Positions 1 to 5,976 are shown, counted from the first letter of the stretch. The stretch is DNA of 11,736 nucleotides from Bacillota bacterium (GCA_023441965.1 JAEZNB010000008.1:1-11736), one strand, 5' to 3'. The notes: generated by a model not told the origin, from the letters alone. Translations and numbers: made by a program.

Positions 1-63
1 TTGACACTGGAAGATAATTTCCTTCCACTTGGAATTACGCACAGTGTGAGTTATTTGATCCAT
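1..63 (-). CDS. tnpA: IS66-family accessory protein TnpA, N-terminal 21 codons (runs off the window)
   Basis: The 21 visible residues read MDQITHTVRNSKWKEIIFQC plus one further residue. They follow the pattern of IS66 TnpA proteins, which begin with an M-x-x-I-T-H-x-V-R motif and a W-x-x-I-I-x-x-C-Q segment ahead of a helix-turn-helix. TnpA is the small DNA-binding accessory protein encoded upstream of tnpB and the tnpC transposase in this family. A strong ribosome site (AAAGGAGG) sits nine bases before the ATG. The rest of the gene, and presumably tnpB and tnpC, lie to the left of the window, so whether the element is intact is unknown. The short visible length limits certainty, but the motif is distinctive. 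Confidence 0.72.
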   Translation of the reverse strand, partial: MDQITHTVRNSKWKEIIFQCQ

Positions 64-160
64 GGTAAATGGCCTCCTTTAAAAAGCTAATAGTTTTTTG
101 CATTTTTTAAAGTATGCCACAAAAAATATATTTAGCCTAGGCGAGTGATTTGACGTTTAC
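1..160 (-). mobile_element. IS66-family insertion sequence, end fragment
   Basis: The minus strand carries the start of an IS66-type tnpA (see separate entry). About 97 bases before its ATG lies the sequence GTAAACGTCAAATCACTCG, beginning at position 160. IS66-family terminal repeats typically begin GTAA, so I place the outer end of the element at 160, with host DNA from 161 upward. The other end lies beyond the window, so neither the inverted-repeat partner nor the usual 8-bp target duplication can be verified. An 8-bp palindrome (GCCTAGGC, 135-142) lies just inside the end. The family call rests on the TnpA N-terminus; the exact boundary is inference. Confidence 0.62.
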
Positions 161-211
161 TCTCGTAGTGGCCTGTCTTTCGGGAGATTCGTTCCTCTTC
201 TTTTCGCCACT

Positions 212-260
212 AAAATAAAACCTCCAAACTGAGTAATATTATTTTACATCAGTTTGAAGG
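212..260 (-). terminator. Rho-independent terminator after the 244-residue hypothetical gene
   Basis: Read on the minus strand, a 12-bp stem (249-260 with 221-232, one G-U pair) closes a 16-base AT-rich loop and is followed by TTTTATTTTA. It lies about 45 bases past the stop of the gene at 307-1041, in the right orientation to end its transcript. The plus-strand reading has a mismatch and no T-run, so the element is directional. Confidence 0.7.
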
Positions 261-306
261 CTTGGTATGCTCATATATAAATTTACATAGTTATTCACAG
301 TTTTTT

Positions 307-1041
307 TTACTTAAAATACTCCAGTTGATGTCCGTCAAAATCATATCCATTCTGACCAATAATCTGAGTACTTCCTTTTTTACAAATATAGCCGTATTGA
401 TTTTTAGTATACCACTGACCATCTATACCAAGGAATTCTTCGTAATGTGAATTATTGCTGGTGTTGGTGTTGGTGTGACTGGTTGATGTCTGTGAAGCTG
501 GTATGTTTGGCTCAAAAAAGCTACGATATTGTTCTGCAAGACCAGCTTGATACGCATCACAAAATGCATAGTATTCGTTTATAAACTTGTCTCGTTGATT
601 AGGATCATTAAACACAGCCAAACTATCATCATTTGTCATGCCATAAATGTCTTTTGCCCATGAAAATATCCTACGTATTTCCAAAATCGGGCGGTCTTTA
701 TTTTTTCCAGTAGTCGTTCGCAATTCTCTTAAAGTATCTTCCTTAGAATATCCTAATACATTAACAGCAAATTCAAAATCGATTAGGTCATTTCTTAGTT
801 TCATTAAATAACTACTATCATTCATAGATCTTTTTACTTCGTCATCCGATAATTCAAGTAAGGTAACAATATTCTTATACTTTTCGATATGTAATTGTCT
901 TGCTTCTTTCTCCTTCTGTTCTCGGAATTCTTTATTATATGCAGTTTCTGTATTCATGTTCTTAAGTGAGTTCATCTGTTCAATTGCCTTTGATTCTTTT
1001 TGAGAATTAGAACTACCGAAAAAAGTTTTTAAAAATCCCAT
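307..1041 (-). CDS. Hypothetical protein, 244 residues, charged N-terminal helix region
   Basis: I do not recognise a family. The product starts MGFLKTFFGSSN, has no signal peptide or membrane span, and is strongly charged and probably helical from about residue 15 to 105 (many E/K/R with Q, N and L). A Ser/Thr/Asn-rich linker occupies roughly residues 180-198. The last 45 residues are rich in Gly, Tyr and Trp (for example DGQWYTKNQYGY) and could be a small separate beta domain. A ribosome site (GAGG, seven bases from the ATG) overlaps the stop of the upstream truncated hsdR, whose TGA ends 9 bases before this ATG, so the two are probably co-transcribed. A clear terminator follows. Base composition is AT-rich like the surrounding accessory patch. 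The translation signals make it a likely real gene; its function is unknown. Confidence 0.7.
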   Translation of the reverse strand: MGFLKTFFGSSNSQKESKAIEQMNSLKNMNTETAYNKEFREQKEKEARQLHIEKYKNIVTLLELSDDEVKRSMNDSSYLMKLRNDLIDFEFAVNVLGYSKEDTLRELRTTTGKNKDRPILEIRRIFSWAKDIYGMTNDDSLAVFNDPNQRDKFINEYYAFCDAYQAGLAEQYRSFFEPNIPASQTSTSHTNTNTSNNSHYEEFLGIDGQWYTKNQYGYICKKGSTQIIGQNGYDFDGHQLEYFK

Positions 1042-1050
1042 ATATAAACC

Positions 1051-1554
1051 TCAATCAGTATTCTGCAGCCTTTTATTGATCATCCGGTTAAACTCTTCCT
1101 GGATGCCGCCTTCGTTATTCGGCTTTTTAACCTCAAGAAAGGCTATGGGAATCCCATTGATCAGTAGATTAATGTCCGGACGGAAAGAACCCTCTTCTGT
1201 GTTTGGTGCTATACTATACGGGAGCTCGTCCACGACAGCAAAATCATTATTATCAATACACTCAAAATCAACTAACTTCACTTTTCCGAGCGGGTTAACA
1301 AGCCAGTTATAAAATTCCTTACCAAGATCATTATTCTTGATACAGCTATTAATATCAGCCAGGATCCCGGACAGTTCATCTTCTGACACTTCCCTGCCGT
1401 TAATCCTTTCTAAAGCCGGCTTAAACCGGTTTCTGAATATCTTTGTTTCGTAATCCACTTCAGCATCTTTTAGTGATTGGTAATTGTAACCCAGTCTCAT
1501 AAACTGTATTGTTGCCGGTATCTTTACTCTGGTATCTTCATTAAATATTGGCAT
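1051..1554 (-). pseudogene. hsdR: Type I restriction endonuclease subunit R (HsdR), truncated to the N-terminal nuclease domain
   Basis: Starting at the ATG at 1554, which has an AGGTGG ribosome site (a longer reading from 1572 lacks one), the product is 167 residues against roughly 1000 for intact HsdR. It begins MPIFNEDTRVKIPATIQFMR, a typical HsdR start. It carries the PD-(D/E)xK nuclease core: Asp127 in FRPDINLLING, then Glu141-Val-Lys143 in AFLEVKKPNN. Homology runs to about NRMINKRLQN, where family members continue into the helicase-like motor; here a stop follows two codons later. The ATP-dependent translocase domains are missing, and no hsdM or hsdS is visible. DNA cleavage by type I enzymes needs the motor, so this is most likely a remnant. 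A stand-alone nuclease-domain protein translationally linked to the downstream unknown gene is less likely. Confidence 0.82.
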
Positions 1555-1604
1555 TATCTTCCCACCTATCATATGTATTAAATATTTGTACCTGTGTTTA
1601 CTAC

Positions 1605-1610
1605 ATTATA
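1605..1610 (-). promoter_or_regulatory. Candidate -10 box for the hsdR remnant and its downstream gene
   Basis: The minus strand shows TATAAT at 1605-1610, about 50 bases before the likely hsdR start. A convincing -35 box at 16-18 bp is not visible; the nearest good match, ATGACA, is 21 bp away. The surroundings (1573-1745) are AT-rich and otherwise show no gene. Confidence 0.35.
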
Positions 1611-1799
1611 TCACTTTTTATTTACATTGTATGTCATTTAATATAAAATTATTAGATAAAAGACTTATTATTGGCTAAGACTGAGGATCTATTTCATTCT
1701 TCCCACGTAAGAAAATATCTCTCTTAACAACATTATCTTTTCGTAATGATATTAAGTACTTCTAGTTTATATCAATCTTTGGTTATAAGGAAGGTGTTT

Positions 1800-2141
1800 A
1801 TGCCAATCTTTCAAACTGAGATAAATAAACTCAATATAGATGACCGGTTTAAAATCAAAATCCGTCATGATATAGACTACATTCTGGCTGCTAACATTCC
1901 TGGGTTGATCATGATTATCCTTTACGGATCGTGTGCCCGTGAGACAACCCATCACAAAAGCGATGTTGACTTACTTTTAGTTATTAATGGTGAGCTACCC
2001 GAAATGATCGTTAGAGGCAAAATCTATTGTGATATGGACGATTATCTTGATGGAGTTCGGACCGATGTTGTTTTCGCGACCAATAATTCATATGAGACGA
2101 ATACGAGTTTATTTGCAAAACAAATACAGCGAACAAAATAA
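1800..2141 (+). pseudogene. Minimal nucleotidyltransferase (MNT/KNTase-like), probable frameshift near the C-terminus
   Basis: The ATG at 1800 is preferred over 1746 because AAGGAAGG lies just upstream. The 113-residue product has the pol-beta-superfamily nucleotidyltransferase signature: Gly43-Ser44 in LYGSCARET, Asp55 and Asp57 in SDVDLLLVI, and a third likely metal ligand, Asp89, in RTDVVF. Such proteins transfer a nucleotide to a protein or small molecule; many are antitoxins paired with HEPN toxins, but no HEPN gene follows here. The frame stops just after QIQRTK. In another frame, immediately downstream, 2132-2161 reads NKIILWEPD and stop, which resembles the usual family ending. One lost base near 2131 would join them as QIQRDKIILWEPD. 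The loss affects only the last few residues, so activity may survive. Confidence 0.7.
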
Positions 2142-2176
2142 TACTGTGGGAACCGGATTAAAAAGGAGTGATAGAA

Positions 2177-2239
2177 GTGTTTTATGCGACAGGAGACAGA
2201 TATGTTTACCAAGGTCCTCCAGTTAAGAAGGATGTCTAA
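2177..2239 (+). CDS. Possible 20-residue peptide with a good ribosome site
   Basis: A GTG codon at 2177 sits eight bases after AAAAGGAG and opens a 20-codon frame beginning MFYATGDRYVYQGPP and ending at TAA. It starts 15 bases after the restored stop of the nucleotidyltransferase, so it could be a second gene of that unit or the start of a gene whose remainder was lost. I recognise no family. Its shortness and position in a degraded region keep confidence low. Confidence 0.25.
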   Translation: MFYATGDRYVYQGPPVKKDV

Positions 2240-2280
2240 AGGGATTAACCAATGATATATTTATATCTCTATCATATTAC

Positions 2281-2526
2281 CTACTTGTCCTCAGAAAGCT
2301 CAACCTGAGTCATCCATTCTAAAGCAAGCCTTTTGACTGCAGCATTTGTTTTTACAACCTTCTCATAATTATTGATACACTCTATCGATTTATGCTGTAG
2401 GTATAACATCTCCGTGGCAGAAAGACTTAGCTCATATCCCGTAATCCGGCATAATGATTTACTATTATTAAAACTGAGGGTGATAGCAACCTTACCCCGT
2501 TTATATCCTGATATGATTTTTATTCG
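2281..2526 (-). pseudogene. Unrecognised C-terminal coding remnant, about 80 codons, no start
   Basis: The minus strand is open from 2526 to a TAG at 2281-2283 with protein-like composition, including segments such as CRITGYELSLSATEMLYLQ and TNAAVKRLALEWMTQ. No start codon with a ribosome site precedes it: the frame opens after a TGA inside the group II intron-like sequence. It therefore looks like the 3' end of a gene joined to intron DNA by deletion, with the first 10-15 codons possibly being intron sequence. The C-terminal half is predicted helical and acidic at its end. I cannot assign a family. It could also be a chance open frame. Confidence 0.4.
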
Positions 2527-2664
2527 TCAAGACCAGGATATGTCATCCGGCTTCCATCAGATTCGTAGTCACCCACGACACCCTTGCCATTGGCTATATC
2601 CTTCCCACTACCGGGCGGATTCGGGACTTGCACCCATTGGAACGTGCGCCCGCTAGGCGCACAC
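2511..2664 (-). mobile_element. Group II intron, 5' (domain I) fragment without its reverse transcriptase
   Basis: Read on the minus strand from 2664, the sequence begins GTGTG, matching the group II 5' consensus GUGYG. It folds at once into a perfect GTGCGCC/GGCGCAC hairpin (2644-2662). It then shows TTCCAA, the stem GGGTGCAAGTCCC (2623-2635), a TGGGAA partner for TTCCAA, then GGCAAGGGTGTC, GAATCTGATGGAAGC and a TGACGAA..AAATCATAT segment. That order of motifs is what I know of domain I in bacterial group II introns. Domains II-VI and the intron-encoded protein are absent; the sequence passes into an unrelated coding remnant near 2511. The plus-strand open frame through here is a by-product. 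The intron is therefore a dead fragment. The 3' boundary is approximate. Confidence 0.72.
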
Positions 2665-2677
2665 TTTAAGGAGTGAG

Positions 2678-2701
2678 TCCGGTTCAAATCTGGATTCGCC
2701 C
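2678..2701 (+). other. tRNA T-arm and acceptor-end-like sequence (possible tRNA 3' relic)
   Basis: The plus strand reads TCCGG, TTCAAAT, CTGGA, TTCGCCC: a 5-bp T-stem, a 7-base T-loop with the TTC..A pattern, and a 7-base acceptor half. A full cloverleaf is not supported because the DNA to the left is group II intron sequence, the D-arm is missing and the anticodon-loop T33 equivalent is C. Tyrosine recombinases often leave such tRNA 3' pieces as attachment sites, which would suit a degraded island edge. It could also be a chance hairpin used as intron exon sequence. Confidence 0.3.
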
Positions 2702-3136
2702 TTTAATATGGTTATATCGATACGTCACATGAGTACCGTGACCGTTGTCATCGTAGGGCTCCTGACGGCCATTCAGGAAATCCTTGAAGGCAACTACACG
2801 GTTACCACCTTCAATGAAGTCCTTATGAAGGCAGATTCCCGTATCAACGATTGCTACGCCGACACCCTTTCCCAGATACCCATGCTCATGGGCCCAGCGG
2901 CAATCTATGATGTCACTGACCCGGTTCATCTGAGCAGTGATATGGGCATCCACCTCAACACTGATCAACCCCTCCAAAGCTCTGACCCTGGTCAGCATGC
3001 TCTCATTAATCTCAAGGACATAGGCATCAATCATGGGAAGCTTGTATTTGATATTCCCCAGATTCTCTATGGTTTTCAGTCTCTTTTCATAATCCCTGCA
3101 ATGAATGATTAACTGGACCGTATTATCCTTCTCCAT
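2684..3136 (-). pseudogene. Subtilisin-like serine protease (S8), truncated before the catalytic serine
   Basis: The start at 3136 (GGAG seven bases upstream) is preferred to the ATG at 3163, which has no good ribosome site. The product begins MEKDNTVQLIIHCRDYEKRL, followed by an inhibitor-like propeptide region and the S8 domain. Catalytic Asp98 lies in GVAIVDTGI and catalytic His133 in DDNGHGTHV. Homology stops after HV, at about position 2726, where family members continue AG-I-I-A-G. Instead 13 unrelated codons follow before a stop. The Ser of the triad and the C-terminal half are gone, so the protein cannot be an active protease. The break coincides with the edge of the intron/tRNA-like junk, implying that insertion or deletion destroyed the gene. 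It lies 60 bases downstream of the AraC-type regulator gene in the same direction. Confidence 0.85.
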
Positions 3137-3196
3137 CACGAAGCTCCAAGGCTTTTGTATCATCCTATTCAGGGAGCTTTTACAATATACTTTTCC

Positions 3197-4111
3197 CTAT
3201 GAGCTGATTTTCTGATTCAACCGTCTATACTCAGAGGGGGTCAGATGCAGTCCCTTCTTAAAAACCTTACTGAAATAGCTGATATCATTAAAGCCGGTCC
3301 TGTCACAGATTTCTTCAACGGAAAGCGCCGTATCCCGCAGCATGGTGGAAGCCATATTCAGACGAAGCTGAACCAGATACTGGTTGATAGACTGGCCTGT
3401 ATGCTTCTTAAAATCATTCAACAGGGTGGTCCGGTTCGTATGGAACTCCTCTGCCAACCTTTCTATGGTTATCTTCTGATTATAACAGGTCTGCAGATAA
3501 TAGATCACCTCCATGGCCATTCTGGAGGGACCCTGATAGAACTGCACGCTACGAACAGGTTCATCCTTCTCCTCCTGTCGAACCAGACAGAATAGAATCT
3601 CAAACAGATAGGAACGGCTTCGACAGGGCCAATTGATCGTGTCCTGATTGGTCAGCTGCTCATTCATGATCTTCAGCTTCTGGCCGGTTACCTCCAGGTC
3701 CATCGCCCTTAAGGGTAATATCTTAAGATTTAAGCTTGCTTCATGCTTGAACTGGTTCAATAAATACATATCCTGGCTGGAGGATAAGGAAAGGCTCGGA
3801 CTGGGATGGTTTACCTCCTGAAAGGTAAAATCCGTATTGATAACCCCCGGCCGGAACAAGAGAATCGTGAAGCTGGCCTCCTGCTTCCCCAAAAATTCGA
3901 TCCTGTCACACTCATTCAGGCAGATCGCATAAGAGCCTGTCAGCACCAGCTCCTTCTTCCCCAGCATGAAATGACAGGTCCCGGACCTCATAAAGATGAT
4001 CTTATAATATTCAGAAGCTTCCGCTTCCGATAATACAGAGATATCCTCTCTAATTGAGGCAGCAAAGAGATAGCCCTGATAATAGTTCACACCCAGTGTA
4101 TCAAAACGCAT
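3197..4111 (-). CDS. AraC-family transcriptional regulator with N-terminal cupin-like sensor domain
   Basis: The product is a DNA-binding regulator of about 304 residues. The ATG at 4111 is preferred to the one at 4126 because AGGTG lies five bases before it. Residues about 10-105 look like an AraC-type ligand-binding beta barrel (YYKIIFMRSGTCHFMLGKK is typical). The C-terminal 100 residues carry two helix-turn-helix motifs: KITIERLAEEFHTNRTTLLN, and a second in SVEEICDRTGFNDISYFSKVF, followed by the family-typical KKGLHLTPSEYRR. The effector is unknown. The gene has its own near-consensus promoter with a long inverted repeat around it, suggesting autoregulation. The lipoprotein and cupin genes upstream on the same strand, and the broken protease downstream, are possible targets; this is inference. 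Confidence 0.9.
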   Translation of the reverse strand: MRFDTLGVNYYQGYLFAASIREDISVLSEAEASEYYKIIFMRSGTCHFMLGKKELVLTGSYAICLNECDRIEFLGKQEASFTILLFRPGVINTDFTFQEVNHPSPSLSLSSSQDMYLLNQFKHEASLNLKILPLRAMDLEVTGQKLKIMNEQLTNQDTINWPCRSRSYLFEILFCLVRQEEKDEPVRSVQFYQGPSRMAMEVIYYLQTCYNQKITIERLAEEFHTNRTTLLNDFKKHTGQSINQYLVQLRLNMASTMLRDTALSVEEICDRTGFNDISYFSKVFKKGLHLTPSEYRRLNQKISS

Positions 4112-4116
4112 AACAA

Positions 4117-4167
4117 CACCTGCCATTCAGACTAATATTATAGAATATTATAAATGAATGGCAGGTG
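4117..4167. promoter_or_regulatory. 13-bp perfect inverted repeat flanking the promoter core (candidate operator)
   Basis: CACCTGCCATTCA at 4117-4129 is repeated in inverted form as TGAATGGCAGGTG at 4155-4167, with 25 bp between. One arm fills the -35/-10 spacer. The other lies about 11-23 bases into the predicted transcript and overlaps the ribosome site. Only one arm is transcribed from the predicted start, so it acts as DNA rather than an RNA hairpin. Arm centres are 38 bp apart. The likely user is the AraC-type protein itself, by inference. Confidence 0.6.
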
Positions 4168-4176
4168 AAATGTCAA
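4147..4176 (-). promoter_or_regulatory. Sigma-A promoter of the AraC-type regulator
   Basis: On the minus strand TTGACA (4171-4176) and TATAAT (4147-4152) are both perfect matches, 18 bp apart. Transcription would begin near 4140, about 29 bases before the preferred start codon. A second AT-rich TATAAT-like box lies just downstream. Confidence 0.8.
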
Positions 4177-4206
4177 ATATACTCGTTCCTCATCTATATA
4201 GCCTCA

Positions 4207-5205
4207 TTATTCATAAACATGCTGATTCAAAATCCGAAGCATTGCTGTCTGATCAGGAATATCCTCCTTGGCGATCTCCAGTACGTTCACCACCTCGGTG
4301 ATGGTACCATAGGCCTCCTCAAATAGGGGCAAGGCTGCATTGGTATAATGGGTAGGAATAATCAGCTTCGGCTTCAGCTGCTCCATCATATTGAAGCCCT
4401 TCCTGTTATTCAGCGACATATTGGAGTAGCTGTTCTCGTACTGCATGAAGGCGATATCGATCTCCCCAAGCTCCTTCAGCTGATCCTCTGTCAGAATAGT
4501 CTGCCCGATGTCTCCCATATGGGCGATCCTTAAGCCGTCCACCTCCAGCACTATGATTACATTATAGCTCTGCTCCGGAATCCAATCCCCATCATGGGCG
4601 GACTGAATCGTATAGATGTGGAAATCCTTTGTGTTGATCTCACCCTTTTTATACAAGAGCTTCTCGCATTCATAGGCATTAAAGAATCTGTCATCAATAT
4701 GATCCGGATGAGAATGGGTAGACAGGATTGCAGCCGGATTCAGGTCAATTTCCTCCTTCTTCGGCATGCTGGTCGCATCCAGAATGATATTCTCTCCGTT
4801 CACTGAAGTAATGATATAAGAGTTATAAGGATACGTGGTGCTCTTTGATACGGTCTGAATCATGACCTTACCGCTTGTGTTGGTAGTAAGAGGAAGCACG
4901 AGCCCTTCCGGAACCGGAGTAGCTTCCGGGGCTACTTCTGTCTGTATATCCGCAGTACTCTGAGTGTCAGTGGTCTGATCTGCAGTCTTCCCTTCCTCTG
5001 TCGGCTTGCTTTCTGCATTCACTGCTTCCTGGCTTCCATTTGCTTCTGTGGTAACAGTATTATTCTCCTTCTCCATAACAGAATCCTGAACCTCCCCCTT
5101 TGTCTGACTCTGATCTGTAGCTTTCGAAGCCTCCTGCTCCTCTTTTCCGGAACATCCTACCAGAGTCATAACCAATACGATCATTGCAATTGTAATTTTT
5201 TTCAT
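4207..5205 (-). CDS. Secreted lipoprotein with metallo-beta-lactamase-fold hydrolase domain
   Basis: The start at 5205 follows AAGGAGG by five bases; an upstream in-frame ATG at 5244 lacks this. The product of 332 residues begins with a lipoprotein signal peptide (MKKITIAMIVLVMTLVGC; lipobox LVGC, lipidated Cys18). A low-complexity Thr/Glu/Gln linker to about residue 100 follows, spacing the enzyme from the membrane. The hydrolase domain has the metal motif THSHPDHID (His164, His166, Asp168, His169), His204, Asp232 in AHMGDIG and His286 in IPTHYT. Together these match the two-metal site of the superfamily, nearest to the UPF0173/UlaG-like branch. The substrate is unknown and the domain should face outside the cell. 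It lies upstream of the AraC-type regulator on the same strand, with no clear terminator between. Confidence 0.88.
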   Translation of the reverse strand: MKKITIAMIVLVMTLVGCSGKEEQEASKATDQSQTKGEVQDSVMEKENNTVTTEANGSQEAVNAESKPTEEGKTADQTTDTQSTADIQTEVAPEATPVPEGLVLPLTTNTSGKVMIQTVSKSTTYPYNSYIITSVNGENIILDATSMPKKEEIDLNPAAILSTHSHPDHIDDRFFNAYECEKLLYKKGEINTKDFHIYTIQSAHDGDWIPEQSYNVIIVLEVDGLRIAHMGDIGQTILTEDQLKELGEIDIAFMQYENSYSNMSLNNRKGFNMMEQLKPKLIIPTHYTNAALPLFEEAYGTITEVVNVLEIAKEDIPDQTAMLRILNQHVYE

Positions 5206-5287
5206 GATACCCTCCTTTTGAATGCTTCTGTTACATCCTAGCATAAACTGGGTATCTATCCCATGAAAAAATTACAATAAAATTTGT

Positions 5288-5318
5288 AAAAAAATACATT
5301 TCCCAATATGGCTATTGG
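5288..5318 (-). terminator. Weak terminator-like hairpin after the cupin gene
   Basis: On the minus strand CCAATA-GCCA-TATTGG (5303-5318) forms a 6-bp stem, and a run of seven T follows about nine bases later. The stem is short and the T-run is displaced, so termination would be partial at best; the lipoprotein gene could be read through. Confidence 0.3.
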
Positions 5319-5353
5319 CAATACCGGTTTGATCTGCTCTTCCGAGCCCTGCT

Positions 5354-5704
5354 TCAGAATACAACCGTCAACAGCATCTTAAATTGCTCCTCACCATAAA
5401 CCGCATGAGGCACATGATGGGGCATGACAAGGGTATCTCCCTTCTGCAGCAGGAAGGTCTCCTCTCCTACCGTAAATCTACCCACACCATCCAGTACCGT
5501 AACCATGGCATCTCCATCAGAGGAGTGGCTGCTGATCTCCTCTCCCTTGTCAAAGGAGAATATGGTCAGACTCACATGGGGATTCTGCGCCAGGGTCCTG
5601 CTTACGACCTGGCCCTTCTGATACTCCACCAGCTCCTCCAGCTTCAGAATCTTAGCGACTTCCAAGTTCTTTATTCTTCCCTTTTTTACTTCTTCCATAT
5701 TCAT
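5354..5704 (-). CDS. Small single-domain cupin protein
   Basis: This 116-residue protein is almost entirely one cupin_2 beta barrel. Cupin motif 1 spans residues 54-75, with His60 in ISSHSSDGDAMVTVLDG. Motif 2 spans 89-101, with GDTLVMPHHVPHAV supplying His97 and His100. The second His of the usual HxH pair is Ser62 here and the motif-1 Glu is not obvious, so the metal site is altered: the protein may bind a small ligand or a metal with fewer ligands. Either ATG at 5704 or the one two codons later (5698, AGGA at seven bases) could start it. A -10 box and a 16-bp palindrome lie upstream. Function is unknown; such small cupins are often stress- or detoxification-linked. Confidence 0.85.
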   Translation of the reverse strand: MNMEEVKKGRIKNLEVAKILKLEELVEYQKGQVVSRTLAQNPHVSLTIFSFDKGEEISSHSSDGDAMVTVLDGVGRFTVGEETFLLQKGDTLVMPHHVPHAVYGEEQFKMLLTVVF

Positions 5705-5759
5705 TTCCTACCTTTCCTATTTACATGTGAATGTGTATCCCTTTTTCCAACTTAAGCAT

Positions 5760-5765
5760 AGTATA
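5760..5765 (-). promoter_or_regulatory. Candidate -10 box for the cupin gene
   Basis: The minus strand reads TATACT at 5760-5765, about 55 bases upstream of the cupin start. No good -35 hexamer lies 17 bp away; that region is instead occupied by the palindrome at 5786-5801, which fits a promoter that depends on an activator. Confidence 0.45.
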
Positions 5766-5785
5766 CCATAAATCACCTGCGGCTG

Positions 5786-5801
5786 TGTAGCCATGGCTAC
5801 A
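5786..5801. promoter_or_regulatory. 16-bp perfect palindrome upstream of the cupin gene (candidate operator)
   Basis: TGTAGCCATGGCTACA is its own reverse complement. Its centre is about 31 bp upstream of the cupin -10 box, so it covers the expected -35 position. This is the layout of a dimeric regulator site. The regulator is unknown. Confidence 0.5.
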
Positions 5802-5896
5802 TAATACTTCAGAAAACGTACTTTTTATTCTATAGCCTTCCCCTAAGATTACCTGCTGATGCGGATGTTTTTTGTCACTTTATCTACAAATATTAC

Positions 5897-5947
5897 TATA
5901 ATTATTTCTAAAAATAGGAAATCAGTCAAGCTCAACTTCATATGATA
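5897..5947 (+). promoter_or_regulatory. Promoter-like boxes before the Cys-rich small protein
   Basis: TATAAT occurs at 5897-5902 with a TTGTCA-like box 19 bp upstream, a loose sigma-A match. Closer to the gene, CATATGATA (5939-5947) fits the -10 pattern CATAnnnTA of the sporulation factor sigma-K, but the matching AC at -35 is absent. Neither is decisive. The 5705-5976 gap contains nothing else beyond the cupin control sites. Confidence 0.3.
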
Positions 5948-5976
5948 CAGTGTAATTAATATTAGGAGGAACTACT

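Noticed and set aside
1800..2239. MNT/HEPN toxin-antitoxin pair
   Set aside because: The nucleotidyltransferase is present but the following 20-codon frame does not resemble a HEPN protein, and no other partner is visible.
2372..2656. Plus-strand open frame of 94 codons in the intron region
   Set aside because: It is the reverse side of the group II intron domain I and the minus-strand remnant; there is no ribosome site and no family resemblance.
2613..2701. Complete tRNA-Ser(GCU)
   Set aside because: No valid D-arm, C instead of T at position 33, and the 5' two-thirds fit a group II intron better; only the T-arm-like part is kept, at low confidence.
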